5,824 nucleotides of DNA. It comes from Dysgonamonadaceae bacterium (GTDB taxonomy: Bacteria; Bacteroidota; Bacteroidia; Bacteroidales; Azobacteroidaceae). The first letter of the stretch is position 1, and each line of letters starts with the position of its first letter. The stretch covers positions 1-5,824 of the forward strand of contig JAIRSN010000063.1 of assembly GCA_031255425.1 (NCBI GenBank), written 5' to 3'. Positions 5,659-5,824 of this stretch are shown piece after piece. The notes under the pieces are model-generated. The model was not told the origin of the DNA and did not search any database. It saw only the letters and a list, made by a program, of their open reading frames with translations. A program made the translations under genes and the position numbers.

Positions 5659-5824
5659 CCGGAGAAGTTTTCACGCTTTCGGGTTATCCCCGAAAACGTG
5701 CCGGAGAAGTTTTCACGCTTTCGGGTTATCCCCGAAAACGTGCCGGAGAAGTTTTCACACTTTCGGGTTATCCCCGAAAACGTGCCGGAGAAGTTTTCAC
5801 ACTTTCGGGTTATCCCCGAAAACG
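5659..5824. repeat. 42-bp tandem repeat array, four units, cut by the right window edge
   Basis: Units start at 5659, 5701, 5743 and 5785 with an exact 42-base period; the fourth lacks its last two bases at the window edge. Each begins CCGGAGAAGTTTTCAC and ends CCCCGAAAACGTG. The only difference I see is CACGC in units 1-2 against CACAC in units 3-4. Every unit contains the hairpin TTTCGGG/CCCGAAA with a TTATC loop, and GTTTTC/GAAAAC arms that can pair within a unit or across unit borders. There are no unique spacers, so this is not CRISPR. All three forward frames and one reverse frame stay open through it (for example PEKFSRFRVIPENV forward, TFSGITRKRENFSG reverse), but no forward frame has an ATG leading into it. 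The reverse frame stays open down to a stop at 5619-5621, so the 3' end of a minus-strand gene beginning outside the window cannot be excluded. Confidence 0.9.

Noticed and set aside
5393..5674. A 93-codon minus-strand open frame across the downstream intergenic region
   Set aside because: It is a translation of the AT-rich repeats and the GC hairpin; the repeated Ile/Tyr-rich peptide merely reflects the repeat DNA. No promoter or ribosome binding context supports it.
5659..5824. CRISPR array
   Set aside because: The 42-bp units are directly contiguous with no unique spacers, and no cas gene is visible.

Overview
The window looks like a Bacteroidota (probably Bacteroidales) chromosome segment. 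Four things point there: a large TonB-dependent outer-membrane receptor with an N-terminal carboxypeptidase-regulatory-like domain, a lipoprotein with DUF5689- and DUF6359-type domains (families I know essentially only from this phylum), gene starts without a clear Shine-Dalgarno, and a promoter-like TAnnTTTG box. The two large genes are GC-rich in third codon positions, while the intergenic DNA is strongly AT-rich apart from a few GC-rich hairpins. I cannot name the genus.

Layout. 1-194: open frame running in from the left edge, basic and unrecognised. 195-460: intergenic DNA holding an inverted copy of an AT-rich repeat (224-258), a GC-rich hairpin (295-329) and a likely promoter (372-403). 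461-3190: TonB-dependent receptor-like protein, 909 aa. 3216-5327: 703-aa lipoprotein with one DUF5689-like module and three DUF6359-like modules. 5328-5824: about 500 bases with no convincing gene. This last region is packed with repeats: three AT-rich copies (5327-5368, 5548-5583, 5613-5656), a long imperfect inverted repeat (5355-5445), a strongly folded GC-rich element (5473-5533) and a 42-bp tandem array with four units that runs off the right edge (5659-5824).

How the genes work together. The two large genes lie on the same strand 25 bases apart and are very likely one transcript from the promoter near 372-403. The receptor would be the TonB-powered channel in the outer membrane and the lipoprotein its probable surface-exposed partner, in the place SusD has in SusC/SusD systems; no SusD-like protein is present here. 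The substrate cannot be read from the sequence. The domain patterns of the lipoprotein resemble small OB-type beta barrels, so binding of a nucleic acid, an oligosaccharide or another polymer is possible, but this is inference.

The most unusual parts are the flanks. The operon sits between inverted copies of the same AT-rich repeat, each with a GC-rich hairpin on its operon-facing side, and the right side continues into the palindrome-rich 42-bp array.
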